Positions 18,514-27,266 of a DNA stretch of 64,000 bases are shown here, in pieces (position 1 is the stretch's first letter; every line of letters begins with the position of its first letter). Location: NCBI RefSeq assembly GCF_014650595.1, contig NZ_BMVG01000021.1, positions 61,612 to 125,611 on the forward strand, in the 5' to 3' direction. Source of the stretch: Streptomyces alanosinicus (GTDB lineage: Bacteria; Actinomycetota; Actinomycetes; Streptomycetales; Streptomycetaceae). Made by a program: the position numbers and the translations under genes. The notes beneath the pieces were generated by a model. That model saw only the letters and a program-made list of their open reading frames with translations. It was not told the origin of the DNA and ran no database searches.

Positions 18514-20106
18514 TCACTTGGCGGCAGCGGCAGGGGTGTCCTCGCCGAGCAGCTTGCCGTCCGAGGTCTCGAACTGCTTCTTGAACTCGGCCACCGCGTC
18601 GTCGATCGCCTGGATCGTGTCGTTCGACATCTTGGCGCCCTCCTTGATGGAGGTCATGAGGCCCTGGTGCTTCCGGTGCAGGAAGTCGATCAGTTCCTTC
18701 TCGAAGCGGCGGATGTCGACGACCGGGACGTCGTCCATACGGCCGTTGGTGCCGGCCCAGACGGAGACGACCTGGTCCTCGGTGGCCATCGGCTGGTACT
18801 GGTCCTGCTTCAGCAGCTCGACCATGCGCTGACCGCGCTCCAGCTGGGCCTTCGAGGCCGCGTCCAGGTCGGAACCGAAGGCGGCGAACGCCTCCAGCTC
18901 ACGGAACTGGGCGAGGTCCACACGGAGGCGGCCGGAGACCTGGCGCATCGCCTTGTGCTGCGCGCTGCCACCGACTCGGGAGACGGAGATACCGACGTTC
19001 AGCGCGGGACGCTGACCGGCGTTGAACAGGTCCGACTCCAGGAAGCACTGGCCGTCGGTGATGGAGATGACGTTGGTCGGGATGAACGCCGAGACGTCGT
19101 TGGCCTTGGTCTCGACGATCGGCAGACCGGTCATCGAACCGGCACCCATGTCGTCGGAGAGCTTGGCGCAGCGCTCCAGCAGGCGGGAGTGCAGGTAGAA
19201 GACGTCACCCGGGTAGGCCTCACGGCCCGGCGGGCGGCGCAGCAGCAGCGACACGGCGCGGTAGGCGTCGGCCTGCTTCGAGAGGTCGTCGAAGATGATG
19301 AGGACGTGCTTGCCCTCGTACATCCACTGCTGACCGATGGCCGAACCGGTGTACGGCGCCAGGTACTTGAAGCCGGCCGGGTCGGACGCCGGGGCGGCGA
19401 CGATGGTCGTGTACTCCAGGGCGCCGTTCTCCTCCAGCGCGCGGCGCACGCCGGCGATGGTGGAGCCCTTCTGGCCGATGGCGACGTAGATGCAGCGGAC
19501 CTGCTTCTTCGGGTCGCCGGTGCGCCAGTTGTCGCGCTGGTTGATGATCGTGTCGACGGCCAGGGCGGTCTTGCCGGTCTGGCGGTCACCGATGATCAGC
19601 TGACGCTGACCACGGCCGATCGGGGTCATCGCGTCGACGGCCTTGTAGCCGGTCTCCATCGGCTCGTGCACCGACTTGCGCTGCATGACCGTGGGGGCCT
19701 GCAGCTCAAGCGCGCGGCGGCCGGACGTCTCGATCTCGCCGAGGCCGTCGATCGGGTTGCCGAGCGGGTCGACGACACGGCCGAGGTAGCCCTCGCCGAC
19801 CGCCACGGAGAGCACCTCACCGGTGCGCTGCACCGGCTGACCCTCCTCGATGCCGCTGAACTCACCGAGGACGATGGCACCGATCTCGCGCTCTTCCAGG
19901 TTGAGCGCGAGGCCGAGGGTGCCGTCCTCGAACTTCAGCAGTTCGTTGGCCATGGCCGAGGGAAGACCCTCGATCTTCGCGATGCCGTCGCCGGCAAGGG
20001 TGACCGTACCGACCTCCTCGCGCGAGGCCGCGTCCGGCTTGTACGACTGGACGAAGTTCTCCAGCGCGTCCCGGATCTCCTCCGGCCGGATCGTGAGCTC
20101 CGCCAT
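18514..20106 (-). CDS. atpA: F1 ATP synthase alpha subunit
   Basis: A 530-residue regulatory nucleotide-binding subunit. Walker A GDRQTGKT lies near residue 172, with VGISVSRVGGSAQ (family signature with the arginine finger) near 370. Starting at ATG 20106 (MAELTIRPEEIRDALENF) gives the usual N-terminus; CAGGGA lies upstream, and the longer frame is not conserved. Gap to atpH is 133 bp. Confidence 0.98.
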   Translation of the reverse strand: MAELTIRPEEIRDALENFVQSYKPDAASREEVGTVTLAGDGIAKIEGLPSAMANELLKFEDGTLGLALNLEEREIGAIVLGEFSGIEEGQPVQRTGEVLSVAVGEGYLGRVVDPLGNPIDGLGEIETSGRRALELQAPTVMQRKSVHEPMETGYKAVDAMTPIGRGQRQLIIGDRQTGKTALAVDTIINQRDNWRTGDPKKQVRCIYVAIGQKGSTIAGVRRALEENGALEYTTIVAAPASDPAGFKYLAPYTGSAIGQQWMYEGKHVLIIFDDLSKQADAYRAVSLLLRRPPGREAYPGDVFYLHSRLLERCAKLSDDMGAGSMTGLPIVETKANDVSAFIPTNVISITDGQCFLESDLFNAGQRPALNVGISVSRVGGSAQHKAMRQVSGRLRVDLAQFRELEAFAAFGSDLDAASKAQLERGQRMVELLKQDQYQPMATEDQVVSVWAGTNGRMDDVPVVDIRRFEKELIDFLHRKHQGLMTSIKEGAKMSNDTIQAIDDAVAEFKKQFETSDGKLLGEDTPAAAAK

Positions 20107-20239
20107 CTGGGTTCCCTGCTCTCCTTGTTGGGCCCGAAGTTTCACTTTGGGGGTCTGGGGGCGACCCCCAGGATTCTTCTGCACGGCCCAACCAGGGCCG
20201 TTCTGAGTACTACTGCTGTTCTCGAATACCGAGCGTCAC

Positions 20240-21055
20240 TCAGCTCGCCATGCGGCGGGCGGCCTCGTCCAGTCGGTCCACGAGGGAGCCGTTGATGACC
20301 TCGTCACCGACCTTCACCCGGATACCGCCGACGACCTCGGGGTCCACGTCCAGGTTGAGGTGCATCCGACGGCCGTAGAGCTTGGCGAGGGCGGCGCCGA
20401 GGCGCTGCTTCTGGCCGTCACTCAGCGGCACCGCCGAGGTGACGACGGCGACCATGCGGTCCCGGCGCTCGGCCGCGAGCTTGGACAGGGACTCCAGTCC
20501 CGCTTCCAGGCTACGTCCACGCGGCACGGTCACAAGGCGCGTGACCAGTCGCTCGGTGGCCGGCTTGGCGCGTCCGCCGAGCAGCCGGTGCAGCAGCTCG
20601 GTCTTGGCGGCGATGCCGGCGGCGCGGTCGGTCAGCGCGGCGCGCAGCTCGGTGCTGGAGGAGACGATCCGGCCGAACCGGAACAGCTCGTCCTCGACGT
20701 CGTCGAGGGCGCCCGTCTTCTCCGCGGCCGTGAGGTCGGCGATGTCCGCCAGCTCCTCCAGCGCGTCCACCAGGTCGCGGGGCTGCGACCAGCGGGTGCG
20801 CGCCATCCCGGCCACCAGGTCGGCGGTGGCACCGCTGACCTGGGCGCCGATCAGACGCTGGACCAGTTCCGCCTTGGCCTCCGCGGGCTGCGCCGGGTCG
20901 GTGAGGGCCCGGCGCAGGCCGGCCTCGCGGTCGAGCAGCGCGGTGACGGCCGCCAGCTCGTCCGCGAGCTGCGCGGCGTCCACGGACGTGGAGTCCGTCA
21001 GCGCGTCGAGACGCTCACGTGCGGCTGCCAGGGCCTCGCGGCTCGCTCCGTTCAT
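20240..21055 (-). CDS. atpH: F1Fo ATP synthase delta subunit
   Basis: A 271-residue peripheral-stalk subunit, about 90 residues longer than the E. coli protein, as is normal in streptomycetes. The C-terminal OSCP signature is visible in MHLNLDVDPEVVGGIRVKVGDEVINGSLVDRLDEAARRM. ATG overlaps the atpF stop (ATGA), so b and delta are translationally coupled. Confidence 0.95.
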   Translation of the reverse strand: MNGASREALAAARERLDALTDSTSVDAAQLADELAAVTALLDREAGLRRALTDPAQPAEAKAELVQRLIGAQVSGATADLVAGMARTRWSQPRDLVDALEELADIADLTAAEKTGALDDVEDELFRFGRIVSSSTELRAALTDRAAGIAAKTELLHRLLGGRAKPATERLVTRLVTVPRGRSLEAGLESLSKLAAERRDRMVAVVTSAVPLSDGQKQRLGAALAKLYGRRMHLNLDVDPEVVGGIRVKVGDEVINGSLVDRLDEAARRMAS

Positions 21056-21603
21056 CGCGTGGCCTCGGCCTTCTCCTCGAGCTCGTCGAGGAAGCGGTCG
21101 ATCACACGGCTCTGACGGGCGTGGTCCTCAAGGGACTCGCCGACGAGCTTGCCGGCCAGTTCGGTGGCGAGCTTGCCGACGTCCTGACGCAGCGCGGACG
21201 CGGCGGCCTTGCGGTCGGCCTCGATCTGGGTGTGGCCGGCGGCGACGATCTCCTCGCGCTGCCGCTGACCCTCGGCCCGCATCTCGGCGATGAGCGCGGC
21301 ACCCTGCTCCTGCGCCTCCTGGCGCAGGCGCGCGGCCTCGTGCCGGGCCTCGGCGAGCTGAGCCTTGTACTGCTCAAGGACGCTCTGGGCCTCGACCTTC
21401 ATGGCGTCGGCCTCTTCGATACCGCCTTCGATCGCCGCGCGGCGCTCCTCCAGAACCTTGTTGATGTTCGGAAGCAGCTTCTTCCAGAAGAAGAAGAACA
21501 CGATGGCGAAGGCGATGGTGCCGACGAGCAGCTCGGGGCCGGCGGGGACGAGCGGGTTCTGCTCGGTCTCCTCGGCCGCCAGCTGTGCCAGGTTGGCGAT
21601 CAC
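21052..21603 (-). CDS. atpF: Fo ATP synthase b subunit
   Basis: A 183-residue peripheral stalk subunit with one N-terminal membrane helix (LLVGTIAFAIVFFFFWKKLLP, about 25-45) and a long charged coiled coil (about 48-165) rich in Glu, Ala, Arg and Gln. The GTG start at 21603 gives the usual N-terminus. It lies 39 bp after atpE. Confidence 0.96.
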   Translation of the reverse strand: MIANLAQLAAEETEQNPLVPAGPELLVGTIAFAIVFFFFWKKLLPNINKVLEERRAAIEGGIEEADAMKVEAQSVLEQYKAQLAEARHEAARLRQEAQEQGAALIAEMRAEGQRQREEIVAAGHTQIEADRKAAASALRQDVGKLATELAGKLVGESLEDHARQSRVIDRFLDELEEKAEATR

Positions 21604-21642
21604 ATCAGTGCCTTTCGTCGAAACGTGTCGGTCAGGGGGTGA

Positions 21643-21891
21643 TTAGCGACCGAACACGAACGGCATAACGATGCCGATGAGGGCGAGCGCCTCACAGAAG
21701 GCGAAGCCCAGGATCTGGTTGGCGCGGATCAGACCGGCGGCCTCGGGCTGGCGGGCCAGGGCCTGCGTGCCGTTACCGAAGATGATGCCGACGCCGATGC
21801 CGGGGCCGATCGCAGCGAGGCCGTAGCCGATCGAGCCGACGGAGCCGTGGACACCAGCGGTGGCGGCGAGGGTCTCAAGAGCAGCGGACAT
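21643..21891 (-). CDS. atpE: Fo ATP synthase c subunit
   Basis: An 82-residue proteolipid forming the rotor ring. Two membrane helices (about 19-43 and 58-80) are joined by the polar loop ARQPEAAG. The proton-carrying carboxylate is Glu67 in FAFCEALALIG. The glycine-rich first helix (GYGLAAIGPGIGVGI) is typical. ATG 21891; 76 bp after atpB. Confidence 0.97.
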   Translation of the reverse strand: MSAALETLAATAGVHGSVGSIGYGLAAIGPGIGVGIIFGNGTQALARQPEAAGLIRANQILGFAFCEALALIGIVMPFVFGR

Positions 21892-21967
21892 GCCGGTTCT
21901 TCCTTCTCTTTCATGGACCGGTGGGGGTTGGCCACCGGACGTCTGGGGATTGGCGGGGTGGTACGGC

Positions 21968-22786
21968 TCAGTGGTGCTCGGCGAGAGCGCCCTGAATGTA
22001 GGAGCAGGCCAGCAGCACGAACACGTACGCCTGGACGGCCTGGACGAAGAGCTCGAAGAGGATCATGGCGAGCGTCATGATGAACGACACGCCCGCCGCC
22101 GGGACCATCCAGCTGTTCATCAGGTACCAGGAGGCCACGGTGAACATGACCAGCATCAGGTGACCGGCGAACATGTTGGCGAACAGTCGCACCGCGTGGG
22201 TGAAGGGGCGGACCAGCAGGTTCGAGAAGAACTCGATGACCATGACGAGCGGCAGCACCGCACCGAGCGACTTGTCGTAGCCCGTGACGTTCTTGAAGAA
22301 GCCGACGAAGCCGTGCTTCTTGAAGGTGAGCGCGACCCAGGTGATGTAGACGATCGCGGCCAGCACCATCGGGAAGGCGATCACCGAGGACACCGGGAAC
22401 TGGGCCAGCGGGATCACGGACCAGATGTTCATGAGCCAGACGAAGAAGAAGAGGGACACCATGAGCGGCACCCACTTCTCGCCCTCGCGCTTGCCGAGGG
22501 TCTCGTACACGATGCCGCGGCGCACGAAGTCGTAGCCGGCCTCGCCGACCATCTGCAGCTTGCCCGGGACGACCTTGGCCTTGCCGAAGGCCGCCGAGAA
22601 GAAGGTGACGACGAGCAGCGTGGTGACGAGCGCGAGCAGCATCACCTTGTTGAACTCGAAGCCCCCGACCGTGAAGAGCGGCTTGAACAGGAAGGAGTTC
22701 AGGCCCGGGGCCGGGAAGCCGCACCCGTTGTCGGACATGATCCGACAACTCCAGTCAAAGGCGAGCTGGGTCTGGTCAGCACTCAC
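21968..22786 (-). CDS. atpB: Fo ATP synthase a subunit
   Basis: A 272-residue integral membrane protein that forms the proton half-channels. It has about six hydrophobic helices; the essential Arg lies in the VRPFTHAVRLFANMFAGHLML helix. The start is set at GTG 22786 because AAGGAG lies 7 bases upstream and the family N-terminus (VSADQTQLAF) begins here, although the frame is open to 22846. Gap to atpI is 225 bp. Confidence 0.95.
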   Translation of the reverse strand: MSADQTQLAFDWSCRIMSDNGCGFPAPGLNSFLFKPLFTVGGFEFNKVMLLALVTTLLVVTFFSAAFGKAKVVPGKLQMVGEAGYDFVRRGIVYETLGKREGEKWVPLMVSLFFFVWLMNIWSVIPLAQFPVSSVIAFPMVLAAIVYITWVALTFKKHGFVGFFKNVTGYDKSLGAVLPLVMVIEFFSNLLVRPFTHAVRLFANMFAGHLMLVMFTVASWYLMNSWMVPAAGVSFIMTLAMILFELFVQAVQAYVFVLLACSYIQGALAEHH

Positions 22787-23011
22787 CGCGGGCTCCTTCG
22801 GCATGACGCATGGGTACGGCAACCTCGTTGTGTCGGCGCGGCACACGGCCGCGGATCGGCACCGGACTGGTGTTACGGATGTGGGGGCGGCTGGGGGGCG
22901 TCGAGCCTCGCCATTGAGCAGGCGTCAGCTCGGATGCCCGCGCCCGCGATGCCGCAGTTGGCACCGGACGATAGCAGGAGATCTCACAAGCCTTTATCCC
23001 GCCCCTACCCC

Positions 23012-23449
23012 TCACGACGACGGCCCTGTCTTCTCGGGCTTCTCGCTCTTCTCGGCGTCCGGGTCGATGTAGAAGATCTTGGCCTTCATATGCGCGCGAG
23101 CCTGCGCGGCCATCCACACGACGGTCGCGACGACGAGCGACACGGCGAACGTCTTCGCGTTGAAGAGAGAGGTGTCCTTGAAAACAGCGACGAAGATCAG
23201 GAGGAGGAGCAGCTGGGCCACATAGAGCAGCAGGCCCATCATCTGGAACAGCTGGGGGAGCGTTTTCGCCGTCCACTGCAGCACATACAGGCCGAGTCCC
23301 ATGAACAGGATGGCCAGGACCGTGCCGACGGCCGCGCCGAGCGCACCTTTACCCCCCGCGACCGCTGCGCTCACGGCGACAGCGATCGCACCTGCGATCG
23401 CTGTGGGCACAGCGATCTGCAGAAGGTTCCGGGCGTCATTGGACGGCAT
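23012..23449 (-). CDS. atpI: ATP synthase operon protein I
   Basis: A 145-residue protein with four hydrophobic helices (about 10-32, 38-58, 72-92 and 100-118) and a charged C-terminus ending DPDAEKSEKPEKTG. AtpI homologues assist c-ring assembly or ion supply and head the operon, as here. The sequence is weakly conserved; the assignment rests on topology and position. Confidence 0.9.
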   Translation of the reverse strand: MPSNDARNLLQIAVPTAIAGAIAVAVSAAVAGGKGALGAAVGTVLAILFMGLGLYVLQWTAKTLPQLFQMMGLLLYVAQLLLLLIFVAVFKDTSLFNAKTFAVSLVVATVVWMAAQARAHMKAKIFYIDPDAEKSEKPEKTGPSS

Positions 23450-23576
23450 GGCGGCAACTCCGCTTTCACAGGGGGCAGGGTGTCGTCATGGACGAGCGTA
23501 GTCCCGGGCTGAGTGATCGAGACCTCACACCAATGGACCGTCGCACTAGGGTCCTTCGGCTCTATCCGGGGTTCTC

Positions 23577-23590
23577 GTGAACCGTATCAC
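23577..23590. promoter_or_regulatory. CRP-like site upstream of atpI
   Basis: GTGAACCGTATCAC has perfect GTGA/TCAC half-sites with a 6-base spacer, the arrangement bound by CRP/FNR-family dimers. It lies about 130 bp upstream of the atpI start. Streptomyces Crp is reported to bind a GTG-N6-GNCAC type sequence; here one position differs. Confidence 0.5.
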
Positions 23591-23629
23591 AAACTATTTG
23601 ATGAGGTCTTTACCTGCTCGGTGTGCTTG

Positions 23630-23651
23630 CTGTCACACATGAGAGTGACAG
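23630..23651. promoter_or_regulatory. inverted repeat upstream of atpI
   Basis: CTGTCAC (23630-23636) and GTGACAG (23645-23651) are perfect 7-base arms around ACATGAGA. It may be an operator or a short RNA hairpin in an atp leader. Confidence 0.45.
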
Positions 23652-23752
23652 TGCCCGTCTGTGCAAAAACCGGACCCAGTTGTCTGGTATTAGGGGACTT
23701 TGCTCCCCCACGAGATGGCAATGCTCTCGTTAGATTCTTACCTTGCGTGTTT

Positions 23753-25096
23753 CTATCGGCGATCAACGAAACGCGAACGAGGGCCGATCGCGGTCGCGCC
23801 GTTGACGCCCGAGATCCCGGCGGTCACAGGAGCGCGTTCCCCGGTCTCCTGGGCGGTCTCGCGCGCCTCCTGCGCCGCACCGGCCTCCATGGCCACAGCG
23901 GCCTCGGCCGTACGGCGCCGACGGCGGTAGCGCGGCGGTACGAACCGCTGCGCCCACAGGGGCACCCGCGGCGTGAAGCGCGGGAGCAGCAGCAGGACCA
24001 GACCCACCGCGCTGAGGAACACCACACCGAGCACGATCCACATCGAGGCCGAGTTGACCGAGTAGGCAAGGGCGCCGAAGGCGATCAGGGCCGACCAGAA
24101 GTACATGATCAGCACCGCCCGGCTGTGCGAGTGGCCGATCTCCAGCAGCCGGTGGTGCAGATGCCCGCGGTCCGCGGCGAACGGCGACTGGCCGCGCCAG
24201 GTGCGCCGGACGATCGCGAGGACCAGGTCCGCGGCCGGCACCGCGATGATCGTCAGCGGCAGCAGCAGCGGGATGTAGACCGGCACCGTCTGGTGCACCG
24301 CCGCCTTCTCGGAACCCGTGAACAGCGCGAGGGCGTCCGGGTCGAGCTGGCCCGTGATCGAGATCGCGCCCGCCGACAGCACCAGGCCGATCAGCATCGA
24401 GCCCGAGTCGCCCATGAAGATCCGCGCCGGGTGCATGTTGTGCGGCAGGAAGCCCAGGCACATGCCCATCAGGATCGCCGCGAACAGCGTGGCGGGGGCG
24501 GCGGCCTCGATGCCGTACGACAGCCAGATCCGGTAGGCGTACAGGAAGAACGCGGCCGCCGCGATGCAGACCATGCCGGCGGCGAGGCCGTCCAGGCCGT
24601 CCACGAAGTTCACCGCGTTGATCGTGATGACTACGAGCGCGACGGTCAGCAGGGTGCCCTGCCACTGGGTCAGGGCCACATTGCCGACGCCCGGGATGGG
24701 CAGCCACAGGATCGTCAGACCCTGCATGACCATGACGCCCGCGGCGATCATCTGGCCGCCCAGCTTGATCAGCGCGTCGATCTCGAACTTGTCGTCCAGG
24801 ACGCCGATCAGCCAGATCAGGGCGGCGCCGGAGAGCAGGGCGCGCGGTTCGTTCGACTTCTCGAAGACCTCGTTGAGGTTGGTCAGGTGGTCCGCGACCA
24901 GCAGGCCCGCGCACAGGCCGAAGAACATGGCGATACCGCCGAGGCGCGGAGTGGGCTCCCGGTGCACATCACGTGCCCGGATCTCCGGCATGGCTCCGGC
25001 CACGATCGCGAATTTCCGTACCGGCCCTGTCAGCAGGTACGTCACCGCGGCCGTGATGCAGAGCGTCAGCAGGTATTCACGCACGGGCTTCCCCAC
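23753..25096 (-). CDS. WecA/TagO-like polyprenyl-phosphate glycosyl-1-phosphate transferase
   Basis: A 447-residue MraY/WecA superfamily enzyme that transfers a sugar-1-phosphate (probably GlcNAc-1-P) from a UDP-sugar to a polyprenyl phosphate, starting wall polymer synthesis. About 10-11 membrane helices are seen. Catalytic motifs are GVLDDKFEI, NAVNFVDGLDGLAAG, FMGDSGSM and the WecA-type His motif in DRGHLHHRLL. The C-terminal ~60 residues are basic, then Glu/Ala-rich. GTG 25096 is used; a GTG at 25084 (VREYLL) is an equally plausible start. Confidence 0.92.
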   Translation of the reverse strand: MGKPVREYLLTLCITAAVTYLLTGPVRKFAIVAGAMPEIRARDVHREPTPRLGGIAMFFGLCAGLLVADHLTNLNEVFEKSNEPRALLSGAALIWLIGVLDDKFEIDALIKLGGQMIAAGVMVMQGLTILWLPIPGVGNVALTQWQGTLLTVALVVITINAVNFVDGLDGLAAGMVCIAAAAFFLYAYRIWLSYGIEAAAPATLFAAILMGMCLGFLPHNMHPARIFMGDSGSMLIGLVLSAGAISITGQLDPDALALFTGSEKAAVHQTVPVYIPLLLPLTIIAVPAADLVLAIVRRTWRGQSPFAADRGHLHHRLLEIGHSHSRAVLIMYFWSALIAFGALAYSVNSASMWIVLGVVFLSAVGLVLLLLPRFTPRVPLWAQRFVPPRYRRRRRTAEAAVAMEAGAAQEARETAQETGERAPVTAGISGVNGATAIGPRSRFVDRR

Positions 25097-25234
25097 AGGT
25101 CTCGCTGGCCATCACAGCCCCACACCCTAGCGATGGACGTATACGGATGGGGACTTCCGGGTAGCCAAGATGGTTGCACGCGTGGCTGCGGGCCACGGCA
25201 CAGTTCGGGGCGTATGGGACCCGCGTACCCCGGT

Positions 25235-26473
25235 TCAGGCCGGATACGGCGGAAAATCGCCGGTCAGCGCGCGCACCTCGTCCCGGACCCGGGCAGGGTC
25301 GCTCTCGCCGCGCAGTACGCCGGCCATCAGCTTCGCGATCCGCGCCATCTCCGGCTCCCCCATGCCCTGCGTGGTCACCGCGGCCGTGCCCAGGCGCAGG
25401 CCACGGCCGTCGCCGTGCGGCAGCGCACAGCAGTCCAGGACGATCCCGGCGGCGGCGAGCCGGCCGCGCGCCGTGCGGCCGTCCACGCCGAGCGGGGCCG
25501 GGTCGGCGGTGATCAGGTGAGTGTCCGTGCCGCCGGTGGTGACGGCGAGGCCCTCGACGGCCAGCCGGCCGGCCAGCACCCGCGCGTTGGCGACCACCTG
25601 ATGGGCGTACGCGCCGAACGCCTCTGTCGCCGCCTCGCCGAACGCCACGGCCTTCGCGGCGATCGTGTGCATCTGCGCGCCGCCCTGGGTGAACGGGAAC
25701 ACCGCCCGGTCGACGCGCTCGGCCAGTTCGCTCCCGCACAGGATCATCCCGCCGCGCGGCCCGCGGAGCACCTTGTGGGTGGTCGCGCACACGATGTCGG
25801 CGTACGGCACCGGGTTCGGCGCCGCGCCGCCGGCGACCAGCCCGATCGGATGCGCGGCGTCGGCGATCAGATAGGCCCCGACCTCGTCGGCGACCTCGCG
25901 GAAGAAGGCGTAGTCGATATGGCGGGGGTAGGCGATGGAACCGCACACGATCGCCTTCGGCCGGTGGCCCAGGGCGAGGTGGCGGACCTGGTCGTGGTCG
26001 ATGAGCCCGGTCTCCGCGTCCACCCCGTACCCGACGAAGTCGAACCAGCGCCCGGAGAAGTTCGCGGGCGAGCCATGGGTGAGGTGACCGCCGTAGTGCA
26101 GGCCGAGGGCGAGGACGGTGTCGCCGGGGCGCAGCAGGGCGGCGTAGGCGGCCAGGACGGCCGAAGAGCCGGAGTGGGCCTGGACATTGGCGTGCTCGGC
26201 GCCGAAGAGCGCCTTGGCCCGCTCGACGGCGAGCCGCTCGGCCACGTCGACGAGTTCGCAGCCGCCGTGGTGCCGGGCGCCGGGGTAGCCCTCGGCGTAC
26301 TTGTTGGCGAGCGGCGAGCCGAGCGCGGCCAGTACGGCGGGCGAGGTGAAGTTCTCGGCGGCGATCAGCTGCAGGGTCGTCGACTGGCGTGCCAACTCGC
26401 CCAGCAGGATCTCGGCGAGCTGCGGGTCCTGCCGCCGCAGGACGTCGGTCTCGAGGGTATGGGTGACCGACAT
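25235..26473 (-). CDS. glyA: serine hydroxymethyltransferase
   Basis: A 412-residue PLP enzyme that interconverts serine and glycine with tetrahydrofolate. The PLP lysine lies in ATTHKVLRGPRGG, near residue 228. Also visible are LQLIAAENFTSPAVLAALGSPLANKYAEGYPG near the N-terminus and NVQAHSGSSAVLAAY. ATG 26473 follows a purine-rich AGGGAGCC. The gap to the WecA-like gene is 138 bp. No glycine riboswitch is seen in the 115-bp leader. Confidence 0.96.
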   Translation of the reverse strand: MSVTHTLETDVLRRQDPQLAEILLGELARQSTTLQLIAAENFTSPAVLAALGSPLANKYAEGYPGARHHGGCELVDVAERLAVERAKALFGAEHANVQAHSGSSAVLAAYAALLRPGDTVLALGLHYGGHLTHGSPANFSGRWFDFVGYGVDAETGLIDHDQVRHLALGHRPKAIVCGSIAYPRHIDYAFFREVADEVGAYLIADAAHPIGLVAGGAAPNPVPYADIVCATTHKVLRGPRGGMILCGSELAERVDRAVFPFTQGGAQMHTIAAKAVAFGEAATEAFGAYAHQVVANARVLAGRLAVEGLAVTTGGTDTHLITADPAPLGVDGRTARGRLAAAGIVLDCCALPHGDGRGLRLGTAAVTTQGMGEPEMARIAKLMAGVLRGESDPARVRDEVRALTGDFPPYPA

Positions 26474-26588
26474 GGCGGGCTCCCTGGCGGTCGACGGTGA
26501 CGTATCCCCAATGTAGGCCCGGGACGTCTGTGACGCCCGGTGTCGACACCCGGCCGACGGCCGGCGCCGCTCCGGCCGCGGGAGGTCC

Positions 26589-27266
26589 CTAGGTCCGGGT
26601 CGCGACGCCGGTCAGGGCTGTCACCACGGGGTCCAGTGCCTGATGTATCTCGTCGCCGATGGACCGGAAGAACGTCAGGGGTGCCCCGTACGGGTCGTAC
26701 ACCTCGTCCGCCTCGGCGGTGGGCGCGAGCAGCCAGCCGCGCAGGGCCGCGGCCGCGCGGACCAGGGCGCGGGCGCGCATGACGACGCCGTCGTCCAGGG
26801 GCGGCAGCGTGGCGGGGTCTATGGCGCGGACCAGCCGGGTGAACTCCTTCAGGGTGAAGGTGCGCAGGCCCGCCGAATGGCCCATGGAGATGACCTGGGC
26901 GCGGTGGTCGCGGGTCGCGGTGAGGACCAGGTCGGCCCGGATGACGTGTTCGTCCAGCAGCTCCCGGCCGGTGAAGCCGGTGGCGTCCGCGCCGAACTCG
27001 CCCAGCACGGTCTCCGCGTTGGCCTCCATCGGCGCACCCTCGTGCCCCCAGGTGCCCGCGCTCTCCACGATCAGCCCGCCGCCGAGCACGCCGAGCCGCT
27101 CCGCCACGAAATGGCGGGTCAGCCGCTCGGTGATGGGCGAGCGGCACACATTGCCGGTGCTGACATGGAGGATGCGGAAGGTGTCGCGCGGAAGGCCGAA
27201 CGTCGTCGTCTGCTCCGCGTGACGCTCCCCGATGCCTATGCCACGCCCCGCTTCAGGGGCCGTCAA
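26589..27266 (-). CDS. LMW protein-tyrosine-phosphatase-like protein with Ser in place of nucleophile Cys
   Basis: A 225-residue protein with the LMW phosphatase fold. The P-loop normally reads C-x5-R (CLGNICRS); here residues 36-43 are S-T-G-N-V-C-R-S, so the nucleophile Cys is Ser36 while Cys41, Arg42 and Ser43 remain. The general-acid Asp lies in DPYG (Asp191). The chain is about 60 residues longer than classical enzymes. The TTG start at 27266 overlaps the TsaC stop (TTGA), with GAGG 8 bases upstream. It may be a non-catalytic phosphate- or arsenate-binding protein. Confidence 0.85.
   Translation of the reverse strand: MTAPEAGRGIGIGERHAEQTTTFGLPRDTFRILHVSTGNVCRSPITERLTRHFVAERLGVLGGGLIVESAGTWGHEGAPMEANAETVLGEFGADATGFTGRELLDEHVIRADLVLTATRDHRAQVISMGHSAGLRTFTLKEFTRLVRAIDPATLPPLDDGVVMRARALVRAAAALRGWLLAPTAEADEVYDPYGAPLTFFRSIGDEIHQALDPVVTALTGVATRT

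Larger units (their letters stand above)
23450..23752. other. 303-bp ATP synthase operon promoter region
   Basis: This is the AT-richest stretch nearby, between the WecA-like gene and atpI. It contains GTGAACCGTATCAC at 23577-23590 and CTGTCAC-N8-GTGACAG at 23630-23651, listed separately. No clear -35/-10 pair could be fixed. Confidence 0.6.

Noticed and set aside
17746..20295. 849-codon plus-strand frame
   Set aside because: Antisense shadow of atpG and atpA caused by GC-rich codon bias.
26474..26588. Possible glycine or folate riboswitch before glyA
   Set aside because: The gap is short and shows no conserved aptamer core.
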